Of a stretch of DNA of 49,826 bases, positions 9,082 through 19,714 are shown one piece after another. A model generated the notes under the pieces. It was given only the letters and a program-made list of their open reading frames with translations. It made no database searches and was not told the DNA's origin. Source of the stretch: 66-474 sp035606235 (GTDB lineage Bacteria > Pseudomonadota > Gammaproteobacteria > Xanthomonadales > Rhodanobacteraceae); NCBI GenBank assembly GCA_035606235.1, contig DATNFU010000060.1, forward strand, positions 1-49,826. The letters run 5' to 3'. The position numbers were made by a program, and so were the translations under genes. Each line of letters starts with the position of its first letter. Within the stretch, counting starts at the first letter, position 1.

Positions 9082-9345
9082 ATGCCCGATCTGGCAACCG
9101 AATTCGAGCAGGCCGCCGCGGACGTCAAGCAACTGACGCAGCGCCCGGACAACGACACCCTGCTGAAGCTGTACGCGCTCTACAAGCAAGGCGCGGAAGG
9201 CGACGTATGCGGAGCCAAACCCGGTTTCTTCGATTTCGTCGGCACCGCCAAATATGAGGCCTGGGCCAAGTTGCGCGGGATGTCAGGCGAGGAAGCGCGG
9301 CAGAAATATATCGATCTGGTGCGCAAGCTGGAATCAGAACAGTAG
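9082..9345 (+). CDS. Acyl-CoA-binding protein
   Basis: This encodes 87 residues, the standard size of the small four-helix ACBP family, which binds medium and long acyl-CoA esters in the cytoplasm. The family signature is complete: LTQRPDNDTLLKLYALYKQ, the GDV/KPGFFDF loop, and KYEAWAKLRGMSGEEARQKY with the conserved Lys-Tyr pair. The ATG follows a GTCGGAG ribosome site. It converges with the PaiB-like gene. Its position after a phasin suggests acyl-CoA handling, but the 177-base gap makes a shared transcript uncertain. Confidence 0.93.
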   Translation: MPDLATEFEQAAADVKQLTQRPDNDTLLKLYALYKQGAEGDVCGAKPGFFDFVGTAKYEAWAKLRGMSGEEARQKYIDLVRKLESEQ

Positions 9346-9395
9346 CCTGCGCTCCGTCAACGCATTGTCGCGCGCCGATCGTGCGCGGCGTGCAG

Positions 9396-10040
9396 CTAGG
9401 GCTTGTGTTGTTGTGCCGCCGCAATCGCTTCGGCCACCGCGCGCTCGCGTTCGTTGCCCGAGGCGAGCCCGGCACGCGCGCCCTCCTGGTCGGCCGCATC
9501 GCGGTTCTGGCTGAGCTTGTAGCGGCCCTGCAGTTTCTCGATGCGCAACTCCAGCCCGACGATGTAGCGCATTTGCTCGTGCAGATAATCCGCCGGCGCG
9601 TCGGTGATTTTCCAAGGTTCGGCACGCGCACCCTCGTTGCGCTCGGTCAAACGTCGCAGCAAATCCTGAAGCCGACCCGCGTCGTCGAACGTACGTAGCT
9701 CGCCATGCGCGTGCACCGCAAGGTAATCCCAGGTCGGCACCTGGCGCGGGTCTTCGCGCTTGCCCGGATACCAGGACGGCGAGACGTAGGCGTGCGGGCC
9801 TTGCAAGATCGCCAGCGCCGGGATGCCTTCACCCAGCGCGCGCCATTGCGGATTGGAACGCGCCACGTGACAGACCAGGGTTCCGTTCGGCGCGGGCGTG
9901 AGGTCGAGCTCGAACGGCAGATGGGTGACGAGGAATTCGCCGTTCACATGCGTCAGCAGGGTGCCGAACGCCATCATGCGGATCGCTTCGTGCAGCACCT
10001 CGATGCGATCTTCACGGAAGCAGGGATTTGGATACGCCAT
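9396..10040 (-). CDS. PaiB-like FMN-binding protein
   Basis: This encodes 214 residues, a member of the FMN_bind_2/PaiB family with a split-barrel flavin fold; Bacillus PaiB was described as a negative regulator of sporulation and protease genes. The family blocks are present: MAYPNPCFREDR, GTLLTHVNGEFLVTHLPFEL, and ARSNPQWRAL. LQGPHAYVSPSWY, PTWDYLAVHAHG and KLSQNRDAADQEGA follow. The ATG at 10040 is used because MAYPNPCF matches the family N-terminus; the frame continues 18 codons upstream. Whether it regulates transcription here is unknown, as no DNA-binding domain is evident. Confidence 0.88.
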   Translation of the reverse strand: MAYPNPCFREDRIEVLHEAIRMMAFGTLLTHVNGEFLVTHLPFELDLTPAPNGTLVCHVARSNPQWRALGEGIPALAILQGPHAYVSPSWYPGKREDPRQVPTWDYLAVHAHGELRTFDDAGRLQDLLRRLTERNEGARAEPWKITDAPADYLHEQMRYIVGLELRIEKLQGRYKLSQNRDAADQEGARAGLASGNERERAVAEAIAAAQQHKP

Positions 10041-10228
10041 GAAAATGTCACCGGCTTTTGTTGGTGCGGCTGCGGAAGTGGTTTTTGCCAGCAACAGCGG
10101 AATCAGTTCGCAAATAGAATGACGCGAGCGAGATGAAGCGAGGAGCGCCGTGCTTGCGCCTTCGCATTCATCCGCGGACCGGCTCCGCCTTTCTGTCTGC
10201 GTTGGGAAGAGCGCACCCCGAGTTCGCC

Positions 10229-11029
10229 TCAGCGCCGCGGACGCATGTGCACTTCCGGCCCTTCGTGCTTGCGATCCCAGCCGCGCAATTCATCACGCAA
10301 CACCGCGATGCGCTGGCGGCCGAGCGCGTTGCGCTCCTCGTCCAGCACGTTGCCGCCAAGCAATTCGGCCATGCGTTGGGCGGCCGGCAGCATCGCGTCC
10401 CAGGCGTCCAGCGCGGTCAGCGGGCCGGGCAAGGTGAGGAAAAACGTCAGCCCCGGCGTGCGCAGTTCATCGATCCGGCTCATGTCGAAGGTGCCGGGCT
10501 TCACCATGTTGGCCATCGAGAAAATCGGTGCCGCTTCCGGCTTGCCGTCCAGCGGACGATGGAAGATCTGCATCTCGCCGAATTCCAGGCCGGCTTTTTC
10601 GGCGGCGACCGCGATGTCGCTGCCGGAGAATTTACCGTCGCCGCGCGCAACCACGAACAGGGTGACGATACGCTCGACCGGCAGGTCGGCCGGGCGTTTG
10701 CCCGCCAGCGGCCGCTGCGACGCCGCGGGACGACCGCGCGCGCGCGCGGAGGCTACCGCCTCACCCAGACGATCCAGTTCCTCTTGCAAGCCGACATCGA
10801 GTTCTCCCTGCCGCGGTTCGGGCACCACCGCATGCGGATCGGCGGGATCGGTGATGACATTGCCGGCATCGCCGATCACCGGCTCCACCCGCGAGTCACG
10901 CGTGCGCTTGAACAGGATGCGCCGGCCCTGCCCCTGCTGTCCTGGGCGGCCGAACAAATAGATAGCGAGCAGGATCAATACGCCGGCGACGGCGATGACG
11001 ATGCGCAAACTGGTGGAGGACACGTCCAT
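10229..11029 (-). CDS. zipA: ZipA, cell division anchor of FtsZ
   Basis: This encodes 266 residues. ZipA tethers FtsZ filaments to the inner membrane at the nascent septum. An N-terminal membrane helix (about residues 9-27, IVIAVAGVLILLAIYLFG) is followed by a basic and proline-rich linker of about 90 residues. The C-terminal FtsZ-binding domain starts near VERIVTLFVVARG. It includes SGSDIAVAAEKAGLEFGEM, IFHRPLDG, FSMANMVKPGTFD and TPGLTFFLTLPGP. It lies downstream of smc on the same strand, the usual xanthomonad pair, but a repeat-containing spacer of 167 bases separates them. Confidence 0.95.
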   Translation of the reverse strand: MDVSSTSLRIVIAVAGVLILLAIYLFGRPGQQGQGRRILFKRTRDSRVEPVIGDAGNVITDPADPHAVVPEPRQGELDVGLQEELDRLGEAVASARARGRPAASQRPLAGKRPADLPVERIVTLFVVARGDGKFSGSDIAVAAEKAGLEFGEMQIFHRPLDGKPEAAPIFSMANMVKPGTFDMSRIDELRTPGLTFFLTLPGPLTALDAWDAMLPAAQRMAELLGGNVLDEERNALGRQRIAVLRDELRGWDRKHEGPEVHMRPRR

Positions 11030-11064
11030 GTGCGGACTTTAGCAAAAGCCGGGATGCTTCATTC

Positions 11065-11170
11065 TCGTCATCCCGGTGAAGGCCGTGATCAGCGACTTTG
11101 ATCTTCCGGGAAAGTCAAAGGATTCGGGATTCCGCGCGCGCTGAATCGCCTAGCGTCCCGGAATGACGAC
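11065..11170. repeat. CATTCCGG-bounded dispersed repeat, copy 2
   Basis: The zipA-smc spacer runs from TCGTCATCCCGG to CCCGGAATGACGAC, so the ends are near-perfect inverted copies about 100 bases apart. The interior has an inner arm pair, GATCTTCCGGGA with GGATTCGGGATTCCG. There is no coding potential. Confidence 0.6.
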
Positions 11171-11196
11171 ACCAATTTGTCCGTTCTTTACTCGCA

Positions 11197-14100
11197 TCAG
11201 GCAGCCCCCGCCAGTTTCGCCGCTTCCGCCAGATCCACCTGCACCAATCGCGACACGCCCGGCTCGCGCATGGTCACGCCGCACAATTGGTGGGTGGTTT
11301 CCATCGTGGACTTGTTGTGTGTCACCACGATGAACTGCACCTTCTCCGACATGTCGCGCACCAGTTGCCCGAAACGACCGACGTTGCCTTCGTCCAGCGG
11401 CGCGTCCACCTCGTCCAGCAGGCAGAACGGCGCCGGATTCAAGCCGAAGATCGCGAACACCAGCGCCACCGCGGTCATCGCCTTCTCACCGCCCGAGAGC
11501 AGCGAGATGTGACTGACGCGTTTGCCCGGCGGACGCGCCATCATGCTCACTCCGCTGTCCAGCAGATCCTCGCCGGTGAGTTCCAGGTGCGCGTGACCGC
11601 CGCCGAACAGCTTCGGGAACAGATCCTGGAACCCCGCATTGACGCGATCGAAGGTGTCCTTGAAGCGCTGGCGTGTTTCGCGATCGATCTTCTTGATCGC
11701 GTTGTCCAGTGTTTCCAGCGCCGAGGTGAGGTCGGCGAGTTGCGCATCCAGGTATTCCTTGCGCTGCAAATGTTCGGCGTGTTCGGCGATCGCGGCGAGA
11801 TTCACAGGCTCCAGCCGCGCGATCTTGCCTTCCAGTTCCGCAATGCGCTCCTGCCATTGCTCGGGCTGCGCATCCTCGGCCAGTTCCGCCAGCAATGGCT
11901 CGACTTGCAAGCCCGCCGCGCCGATCGCCTCCGCCAGTTGCTCGCCACGCAGGCGCAGCGCCTGCTCGGCCATGCGGCGTTCCGACAGCACTTCGCGCTG
12001 GCCGACCAACGCCTGTTCCGCCGCGTGGCGCTCCTGTTCCAGGCGGCGCCATTCGGCATCGGCTTCCTCGACCCTGCGCCGCGCATCCACCAGCTTGCGG
12101 TCGATCTGCAGGCGCTGATCCAGATGCGTCTGCCGCTCCCGCTCCAGCGCCGCGACCGGATCGACGCCCGCATTGATCTGCTGGTCCAGTTCGGAGCGGC
12201 GCGACGCGAGCTGCGCGTGCTGGGCTTCCATGCGCGCCAGTGATTGTTCCAGCGATACCAGCGCCGCACGCCGGGATTCCAGCGACAGCGCATGACGATG
12301 CGCGGCATCGGCGGCATCCTGGGCGTCGGCGCGCGCGGCTTCACGGCTCTCCAGCAATTGCCGGCGCTCGCCTTCCAGCGCCACGCGCGCGCGCTCGTGC
12401 TCGCCCATGCGCGAGATGGCCGCTTCCATGCGCGCACGCGCCGCGCGCGCGAGTTCCTCATTCTCGGTGACACGCGCAGCGATCTCGGCCAGTTCGCCAT
12501 CCAGCGCCTGCAGGCGCGCTTGCGCGCTGTCGATGCGGCCGCGCTTGCCCTGCAGTTCACCGGCAAGTTCCGACAGGCGACGATGCACGCCATACAATTC
12601 GCGTTGAAGATCGTCGCGCGATTGCTCGGCCGCAAGGCGCTGCGCGCGCACTTCCTCGGCACGCTGCGCCAGTTCGCGCAGGCGCACCTGCAACTGTTCG
12701 ATTTCGGCACCGAGAGTCTGCAATTCGCGGCCGCGCGCCAGCACACCCACTTGACCGCCTTCCGCACGCCGCACGCGCGCGAAGTGCGTCGACAACCACA
12801 CGCCTTCGCGCGTGATAACCGAGTGCGGCGCGCCGAGCGTGGCCGCAATCGCGCGTGCATCTTCGAGCGTTTCTGCGGTGCGCACCTGCGCCAGCAGCGC
12901 CCGCGCGGCAGCCGGCCCGCGCGCTTGCGCCGCAAGCGTGCGATCGATGTTCGCCGTCGGGGCATCGCTCGCGCCGACCAGGCTGACGTCGGCGTGCTCG
13001 ATCGCAGCCATCTCGGCGGCAAGATGCAACGGATCGTCGACCAGCACGCCTTCCAGCAAGCCGGCCAGCACGGTTTCGACCGCGCGCTCCCAACCTGGCG
13101 TTACCTGCAATTGCGCACCCAGACGCGCGCCGTCGGCCAGCCCGAATTTCTGCAGCCATTCGCGTGTGTGGTCGCGATCCTGGCCGAGCGCGGCGTGCTG
13201 CAAGGCCTCCAAAGAAGCGATACGTCCGCGCAAGGATTGCTCCTGCGCGCGCGCCTCGGCCAGCCATGACTGCGACTGGCGCTCCTCGCCCAGCAGCCGT
13301 TCGGCATCGGCCTTGTGTGTTTCCAGTTGTTGGGTATGCGATTCGATCTTGGCGCGTTGCGCGGCATGCTCGGAGTCCAGCGCCTCGGCGGCCTGATGCA
13401 GAGCATCCAGGTCATAGCCCGCGCGTTCGGCCTGCAGGGTTTCGCGCCGGCGTGCGAGTTCCAGGCCACGGGCGTCCAGATGATCGATGTGGGTGCGCTC
13501 GATCTCCGCTTCACGCGAGGTGGTAGCCGAATTGCCGCCGTGCGCTTCCCATCGTTCCTGCCAGGCCGCATGGGCCGCTTCCGCTTCGCGCAGTGCGGAT
13601 GCGGTACGCGCCTCGATTTCGCGCAGACGCGCCAGTTCCGGCTCGCCCTCGCTCAGCGCCTCGCGCACGGACTCGTGCTGCGCGCGATCGGCGGCGATAT
13701 GCGTGCCCAGTTCGTCCCAGGCGCGCTCGGCTTCCTCGCGGGCCTGGCGCAGCCGCTCGCCCAGTTCGCGATGATGGCGGATCTGCTGCTCGACGCGAGC
13801 CAGCTCGGCGCCGACCTGATAGACCTCGGCCTGCACTGCGTTCAATGCATCGGCGTGTTCCTGATGCTGCGCACGGCCGGTCTCGATCGCCGCCTCCAGG
13901 TGACGCTGTCCGGCGAGCTGTTTTTCGATGCCGGTTTCGGCTTCGCGCAAGGCTTCGCGATGAACGCCAAGTTCCTGCGCGATCGCGCGATAACTCAGCG
14001 CGCGCAATTCCGCCTCGCGATGGGTGTGTTCCTCTTTTAGCTTCTTCCAGCGCTCGGCCGCGCGTGCCTGCTTGTTGAGATGATCGAGCTGCTTCTCGAC

Positions 14101-14700
14101 TTCCTCACGCACGTCGCGCACGCGATCCAGATTTTCGCGCGTGGCCTTGATGCGGCTCTCGGTTTCCTTGCGGCGCTCCTTGTAACGCGAGATGCCGGCA
14201 GCTTCTTCCAGGTGCGCACGCAACTGCTCGGGATGCGACTCGACGATATCGGAAATGATGCCTTGCTCGATGATCGAATAGCTGCGCGCGCCGAGGCCCG
14301 TGCCCAGGAACAGATCGGTGATGTCGCGCCGGCGGCAGCGCACGCCGTTCAGGAAATAATCCGACTGCGAATCGCGCCCGACCACGCGCTTCACCGAGAT
14401 CTCGCTGTAGCTTGCGTATTCGCCGCCGATCGCGCCATCGGCATTGTCGAAGATCAATTCCACCGTCGCCTGACCGACCGGTTTGCGCCCGCTCGACCCG
14501 GAAAAGATCACGTCGGTCAGCGCTTCACCGCGCAGGCGGCTGGCCGCGCTCTCGCCCATCACCCAGCGGATCGCGTCGATGATGTTGGACTTGCCGCAAC
14601 CGTTGGGGCCGACGATGCCGGTGAGATTGGTGGGCAGATGCAGCGTGGTCGGGTCAACGAAGGATTTGAAACCGGCCAGCTTGATGGTGGTCAGGCGCAT
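11197..14700 (-). CDS. smc: SMC, chromosome segregation and condensation ATPase
   Basis: This encodes 1167 residues, the normal length of bacterial SMC. As a dimer with ScpA/ScpB it loads on the chromosome and extrudes loops. The N-terminal head has Walker A GPNGCGKS (31-38), and an R-loop/Q-loop region includes YKERRKE near 170. Two long coiled coils flank a hinge around residues 510-660, with the glycine-poor VSLVGASDAPTANID segment. The C-terminal head has the ABC signature LSGGEKAMTA (about 1068) and the D-loop LLDEVDAPLD (about 1095). The ATG at 14700 begins MRLTTIKLAGFKSF. The scpAB genes are not here. Confidence 0.97.
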   Translation of the reverse strand: MRLTTIKLAGFKSFVDPTTLHLPTNLTGIVGPNGCGKSNIIDAIRWVMGESAASRLRGEALTDVIFSGSSGRKPVGQATVELIFDNADGAIGGEYASYSEISVKRVVGRDSQSDYFLNGVRCRRRDITDLFLGTGLGARSYSIIEQGIISDIVESHPEQLRAHLEEAAGISRYKERRKETESRIKATRENLDRVRDVREEVEKQLDHLNKQARAAERWKKLKEEHTHREAELRALSYRAIAQELGVHREALREAETGIEKQLAGQRHLEAAIETGRAQHQEHADALNAVQAEVYQVGAELARVEQQIRHHRELGERLRQAREEAERAWDELGTHIAADRAQHESVREALSEGEPELARLREIEARTASALREAEAAHAAWQERWEAHGGNSATTSREAEIERTHIDHLDARGLELARRRETLQAERAGYDLDALHQAAEALDSEHAAQRAKIESHTQQLETHKADAERLLGEERQSQSWLAEARAQEQSLRGRIASLEALQHAALGQDRDHTREWLQKFGLADGARLGAQLQVTPGWERAVETVLAGLLEGVLVDDPLHLAAEMAAIEHADVSLVGASDAPTANIDRTLAAQARGPAAARALLAQVRTAETLEDARAIAATLGAPHSVITREGVWLSTHFARVRRAEGGQVGVLARGRELQTLGAEIEQLQVRLRELAQRAEEVRAQRLAAEQSRDDLQRELYGVHRRLSELAGELQGKRGRIDSAQARLQALDGELAEIAARVTENEELARAARARMEAAISRMGEHERARVALEGERRQLLESREAARADAQDAADAAHRHALSLESRRAALVSLEQSLARMEAQHAQLASRRSELDQQINAGVDPVAALERERQTHLDQRLQIDRKLVDARRRVEEADAEWRRLEQERHAAEQALVGQREVLSERRMAEQALRLRGEQLAEAIGAAGLQVEPLLAELAEDAQPEQWQERIAELEGKIARLEPVNLAAIAEHAEHLQRKEYLDAQLADLTSALETLDNAIKKIDRETRQRFKDTFDRVNAGFQDLFPKLFGGGHAHLELTGEDLLDSGVSMMARPPGKRVSHISLLSGGEKAMTAVALVFAIFGLNPAPFCLLDEVDAPLDEGNVGRFGQLVRDMSEKVQFIVVTHNKSTMETTHQLCGVTMREPGVSRLVQVDLAEAAKLAGAA

Positions 14701-14879
14701 GGGTCACTGCTTGATTGAAGACGAAAAGTGGCATCCATGCCTGTCGAACGCGACACTGTGCCAAGGGCGGAAGCCGGGCGCAATCAAAACTTGTCTATCT
14801 CTCTTGTATCAGCGATTTGCGACACAAACTTCGTGTACATACGAGAGATGGTGCGCTGCGGCAATGGGGCAAAGCCATA

Positions 14880-14946
14880 GTCGCGAAGGACGCCAGGGGC
14901 GCGAAGGAAACAAATGCGGTTGTTCTCCTTTGCGTCCTTTGCGGGC
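14880..14946. repeat. Imperfect inverted repeat of GCGAAGGACGC type
   Basis: Plus-strand GCGAAGGACGC and GCGCGAAGGAAAC face TTCTCCTTTGCG and GCGTCCTTTGCG, giving an imperfect hairpin of about 25-base arms. It sits between the divergently placed smc start and the bolA stop. It could terminate or stabilise bolA mRNA, but it has no T-run and may simply be a dispersed element. Confidence 0.45.
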
Positions 14947-14969
14947 GAATGCTCTTTACCTGTGGTGCG

Positions 14970-15236
14970 CTACGCCTCTTTCGGCGCTCGCGCCTCGATC
15001 GCCAACGCGTGGATGCCGTGACCCATCAGCTCGTGCAACGCGGCGTACACCACACGATGCCGTTCGACCGCACTCTTGCCGGCGAACGCGGCGCTGACGA
15101 TGCGCACGCGGAAATGGCCGCTGCCCTCGCCTGCGTGGCCAATGTGCTGATGACCTTCGTCCAGCACTTCCAGGAAAAGCGGGTTCAGTGCAGCGATCAG
15201 CTTCGCGCGGATGTCCTCGATGCGCGCCACAGTCAT
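14970..15236 (-). CDS. bolA: BolA family protein
   Basis: This encodes 88 residues. BolA-type proteins partner with monothiol glutaredoxins through shared [2Fe-2S] clusters and influence morphology and stress responses. The family core is present: LEVLDEGHQHIGHAGEG, SGHFRVRIVSAAFAGKS, ERHRVVYAAL and the GIHALAIEA end that contains the cluster-ligand histidine. Its ATG overlaps the yciI stop (ATGA), so it is the last gene of prfB-lysS-yciI-bolA. The paralogue (BolA or IbaG type) cannot be decided without an alignment. Confidence 0.9.
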   Translation of the reverse strand: MTVARIEDIRAKLIAALNPLFLEVLDEGHQHIGHAGEGSGHFRVRIVSAAFAGKSAVERHRVVYAALHELMGHGIHALAIEARAPKEA

Positions 15237-15532
15237 GGCAGCGTCTGGCGGAACGGCCGCACGGCCACCTCCCGATACACGCCTGCGACAACATAAGGAT
15301 CCTCCTGCGCCCAGATGCGTGCAGATTCCAGATCATCAAACTCGGCGATGATCAGGCTGCCATCGAAGCCAGCCGGCCCGGGATCTGCTGCATCAATCGC
15401 GGGGAATGGCCCGGCCAGCAGCAACCTGCCCTCGTCCAGCAATTGCTTCAGGCGCGCCAGGTGCGCGGGGCGCGCACTCTGGCGCGCGCCGAGAGAGTTT
15501 TCGTTGTCGAGGCCGACGATGGCGTACCACAT
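15233..15532 (-). CDS. YciI family protein
   Basis: This encodes 99 residues from the ATG at 15532, starting MWYAIVGLDNEN. YciI-like proteins have a ferredoxin-like fold with a putative His-Asp pair; most lack a known reaction. The pattern RPAHLARLKQLLDEGRLLLAGPF followed by GSLIIAEFDDLESARIWAQEDPY is characteristic of the family. It starts one base after the lysS stop and its own stop overlaps bolA, so it belongs to the lysS-bolA operon. The upstream extension of the frame lies inside lysS and is not used. Confidence 0.9.
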   Translation of the reverse strand: MWYAIVGLDNENSLGARQSARPAHLARLKQLLDEGRLLLAGPFPAIDAADPGPAGFDGSLIIAEFDDLESARIWAQEDPYVVAGVYREVAVRPFRQTLP

Positions 15533-15533
15533 G

Positions 15534-17045
<1,512 letters not shown>

Positions 17046-17080
17046 GGCTCAATAGAGTAGTGGAGAGATCGGGCAAGCAC

Positions 17081-18209
17081 TCATTGCGCATCCGCGCGTT
17101 TCGCGCCAGCCGCCAAGCCCATTTTCAGACTCGCCTCGACGAGTTCATCCAGATCGCCGTCCAGCACGCGCTGGGTATCGGTGCGTTCGATACCGGTGCG
17201 CAGGTCCTTGATGCGGGACTGGTCGAGCACGTAGTTGCGGATCTGGCTGCCCCAGCCGACATCGGACTTGGTGGCTTCCACCGCGGCCTTCTCGGCGTTG
17301 CGCTTCTGGATTTCCATCTCGTACAGTTTGGCTTTCAGCATCTTCATCGCACGATCGCGGTTGGCGTGCTGGCTGCGCTCGGTTTGACACGCGACGACAA
17401 TCCCCGACGGCATGTGCGTAATGCGCACCGCCGACTCGGTCTTGTTGACATGCTGGCCGCCCGCGCCGGATGAGCGATACACGTCGGTCTTCAGGTCGGC
17501 CGGATTGATGGCGATGTCTATGTCGTCGTCCACTTCCGGGCTGACGAACACCGAGGAGAACGAGGTGTGCCGGCGGTTGTCTGAATCGAACGGCGATTTG
17601 CGCACCAGCCGGTGCACGCCGATCTCGGTTTTCAGCCAACCATAGGCGTAATCGCCCTCGACGCGGAACGTCGCGCTTTTGATGCCGGCGACTTCGCCCG
17701 CGCTTGCCTCCAGCAATTCGGTTTTCCAGCCCTTGTTCTCGCACCAGCGCAGGTACATGCGCAGCAGCATCTCGGCCCAGTCCTGCGCCTCGGTGCCGCC
17801 CGCGCCTGCCTGGATGTCGACGAACGCGTTGTGCGCGTCCATCTCGCCGGCGAACATGCGCTGGAATTCCAGCTTGCCCACGTGTTCTTCCAGCGCCTGC
17901 ACATCACGCGTCACCGCGCGTACGGATTCCTCATCGTCCTCGGCGCCGGCGAGTTCCAGCAATTCCTGCGCGTCGCTCAGGCCCGACCCGATCCGGTCCA
18001 GTCCTTCCACCACTTGCTGCAAACGCGCGCGCTCGCGGCCGAGTTCCTGCGCGCGTTGCGGATCGTCCCAGATATTGGGGTTTTCCAGCTCGCGGCTTAC
18101 TTCTTCGAGGCGTTCGCGCTTGACCGGGTAGTCAAAGATACCCCCGTAGTGACGCGACGCGCGCCTGCAAATCCGCGATCTTGGCGTGGATGGGGTTGGT
18201 CTCGAGCAT
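17081..18209 (-). CDS. prfB: Peptide chain release factor 2, made through a programmed +1 frameshift
   Basis: The product is 375 residues: 25 codons from the ATG at 18209 (MLETNPIHAKIADL...), an in-frame TGA at 18134-18132, then the remaining 350 residues in the +1 frame starting with Asp-26. RF2 releases peptides at UGA and UAA. The SPF recognition tripeptide is at residues 205-207 and the catalytic GGQ at 250-252, the same numbers as in E. coli RF2, which supports the reconstruction. A gene model that ignores the shift would lose about 62 N-terminal residues. Because RF2 reads UGA, the shift should make synthesis self-limiting. lysS follows after 35 bases. Confidence 0.96.
18131..18146 (-). 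promoter_or_regulatory. prfB +1 frameshift site
   Basis: The minus strand reads CGGGGGTATCTTTGAC. The CUU codon slips to UUU before the UGA stop, and a Shine-Dalgarno-like GGGGG lies three bases upstream. This is nearly identical to the E. coli site, differing in one base at the 5' end. Reading resumes at GAC (Asp-26). Confidence 0.96.
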
Positions 18210-18349
18210 GGCCGTGGGTCTTGCGAAAAAGATCGGTGATGTTAGCAAAGCGGCGGTGTCGCCGCACGATCACCACGCGGCCTGACATCCGTCACTGGCG
18301 CCACGGCGCGCGCTTGCCTATCGTTGGCCAAACCACGGAGAGCCCGGCC

Positions 18350-18724
18350 ATGTCCGACGAGACCAGACCTGCGCGCAGCTACGAATACCGGTTGTTCCCC
18401 GCACTGTTCGTGATCGCGCTCGGCGTCTTGTTCCTGCTGCGCAACTTGGGACTGGGTTTCGACTTCTTCGAATTCCACAACTGGTGGGCGTGGCTGATCC
18501 TGGTCGCCGCGATCGCGCCGCTGACCCGCGCCGTCGAGTTGTATCGCGCCAGCAGCCGCGTGGACGGCCCGGTGATCCACCACCTGTTCGTCGCCGGCGC
18601 GGTGATCACGGTGGCCGTGCTGTTCCTGCTGGAGCTGGACTGGGGCCGCTGGTGGCCGCTGTTCGTGATCTTCGGCGGCTGCGCCATGCTGGGCCGCGGT
18701 GACCGTCCGCGCCCTGCGAAATGA
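18350..18724 (+). CDS. Small membrane protein with LiaF/DUF5668-like transmembrane region
   Basis: This encodes 124 residues. The ATG at 18350 follows GGAGAG and starts MSDETRPARSYEYR. Four hydrophobic segments are visible: LFPALFVIALGVLFLL, WWAWLILVAAIAPL, LFVAGAVITVAVLFLL and WWPLFVIFGGCAML. The repeated NLG-x-W and WWPL pattern is that of the LiaF-TM/DUF5668 envelope-stress membrane proteins. No C-terminal LiaF domain or adjacent two-component system is present, so its role is unknown. It is divergent from prfB. The reading frame extends upstream through prfB, but that part is a shadow. Confidence 0.72.
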   Translation: MSDETRPARSYEYRLFPALFVIALGVLFLLRNLGLGFDFFEFHNWWAWLILVAAIAPLTRAVELYRASSRVDGPVIHHLFVAGAVITVAVLFLLELDWGRWWPLFVIFGGCAMLGRGDRPRPAK

Positions 18725-18726
18725 TA

Positions 18727-18794
18727 GGCAGGCAGGGCGGGCGGGTCTTGACCCACCGCTCCCGAAGCAACCATGGCGGGTCGAAACCCGCCCT
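18727..18794. repeat. GC hairpin repeat (GGCGGG...CCCGCCCTAC type)
   Basis: Two adjacent hairpins lie just after the membrane protein: GCGGGTC-TT-GACCC, and GGCGGGT-CGAA-ACCCGCC (18775-18792) followed by CTACA. The second has a perfect seven-base stem. The same design recurs at 22383, 32686 and 33437. It may act as a transcription end or mRNA stabiliser. The rest of the 283-base spacer, to 19007, shows no reading frame that I can support. Confidence 0.55.
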
Positions 18795-19007
18795 ACAGGT
18801 CGCGCGGCCACCCTGCGGCGATCAAACCTTGAACCCCTGGTTGCCAAGTTCGCGCGTCCTGCGTTCGCAAATCAACCCGGCCTTCAGCCCCTGCTTCGGG
18901 GGCTCGCCGATTCAGCCAATGCCATTACTCGCGCCATCCATGGCGCTCGCCCTTCGGGCCAGCTTCGCTGTTCGCGCGCGCTCCCGCGTGCGCAGTCAAG
19001 GCGTCGG

Positions 19008-19556
19008 CTAAGCGAACCGGCTCACCCACGCCGCGTAACGATCCACGAAGCCCTGCAGGAATTGCCGCGTGCTGTCCACGGTGACGCTGCCGTCCTCAGC
19101 GAACAATCCTTCCTTGTACTGGATGAAGGATTCCGGCTGTTGCAGCATCGGGATGTCGAGGAACACGCAGATGTTGCGGAGGTGCTGCTGCGCCAACGCG
19201 GTGCCGGCGGAACTTTGCGAGGTGCCGATCACCGCGCCCGGCTTGCCGGCGAACGCATTGGTGCCGTAAGGGCGCGAGGCGGTATCAATCGCGTTCTTCA
19301 GCACGCCGGGAATCGAGCGGTTGTACTCCGGCGTCACGAACAGCACGCCGTCGGCGCCCCGGATCTGCTCCTTCATCTGCTTCGCCGTCGGCGGGTAGTT
19401 CTGCTCGTTGTCCTGGTTGAACAACGGCAGATCGCCGATATCGATGTACTCGAAGGCGAGCTTGTCGCCCGCGAGTTTCTGCAGCGCGTGCGCCAGTTGC
19501 TTGTTGATCGAACCCTTGCGCAGGCTGCCGACCAGCACCGCGATTTTCATGCTCAT
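19008..19556 (-). CDS. NAD(P)H-dependent FMN reductase
   Basis: This encodes 182 residues with a flavodoxin-like fold. It resembles the chromate/quinone/azo-reductase group (ChrR, YieF, ArsH relatives), which passes electrons from NAD(P)H through FMN to quinones or other acceptors. Motifs seen are the N-terminal phosphate loop VGSLRKGSINKQLA, FVTPEYNRSIPGVLKNAIDTASR, and GKPGAVIGTSQSSAGTA. The ATG at 19556 fits an AAGGAAAG ribosome site better than the ATG two codons later. It stands alone with no partner gene. The substrate cannot be told from sequence. Confidence 0.9.
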   Translation of the reverse strand: MSMKIAVLVGSLRKGSINKQLAHALQKLAGDKLAFEYIDIGDLPLFNQDNEQNYPPTAKQMKEQIRGADGVLFVTPEYNRSIPGVLKNAIDTASRPYGTNAFAGKPGAVIGTSQSSAGTALAQQHLRNICVFLDIPMLQQPESFIQYKEGLFAEDGSVTVDSTRQFLQGFVDRYAAWVSRFA

Positions 19557-19603
19557 TGTGCTTTCCTTGCGTGGAAGAATGGCCGTCCGCGGGCCAGCTC
19601 TTT

Positions 19604-19680
19604 AGGAGCGCGCCTGCGCGCGACTGGGCGGGTTGTTTCACCGCTGTCATTCCGGACGCGGCAAAGCCGCGACCGGAATC
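19604..19680. repeat. Composite spacer repeat: AGGAGCGCGCC element plus CATTCCGG half-copy
   Basis: AGGAGCGCGCCTGCGCGCG at 19604-19622 is an exact 19-base match, in opposite orientation, to 3976-3994 downstream of ftsK. It is followed by GTCATTCCGGACGCGGC and CCGCGACCGGAAT (19646-19680), which resembles the left end of the copy at 34244. Both families therefore occupy the same spacer. Confidence 0.6.
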
Positions 19681-19714
19681 TGCCCTTTCTAGCTTGCGCC
19701 GGGTGACGGCTGAT

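Noticed and set aside
14715..15296. Possible plus-strand gene from the smc-bolA spacer
   Set aside because: It covers bolA in antisense and an inverted repeat, and its protein has no family features.
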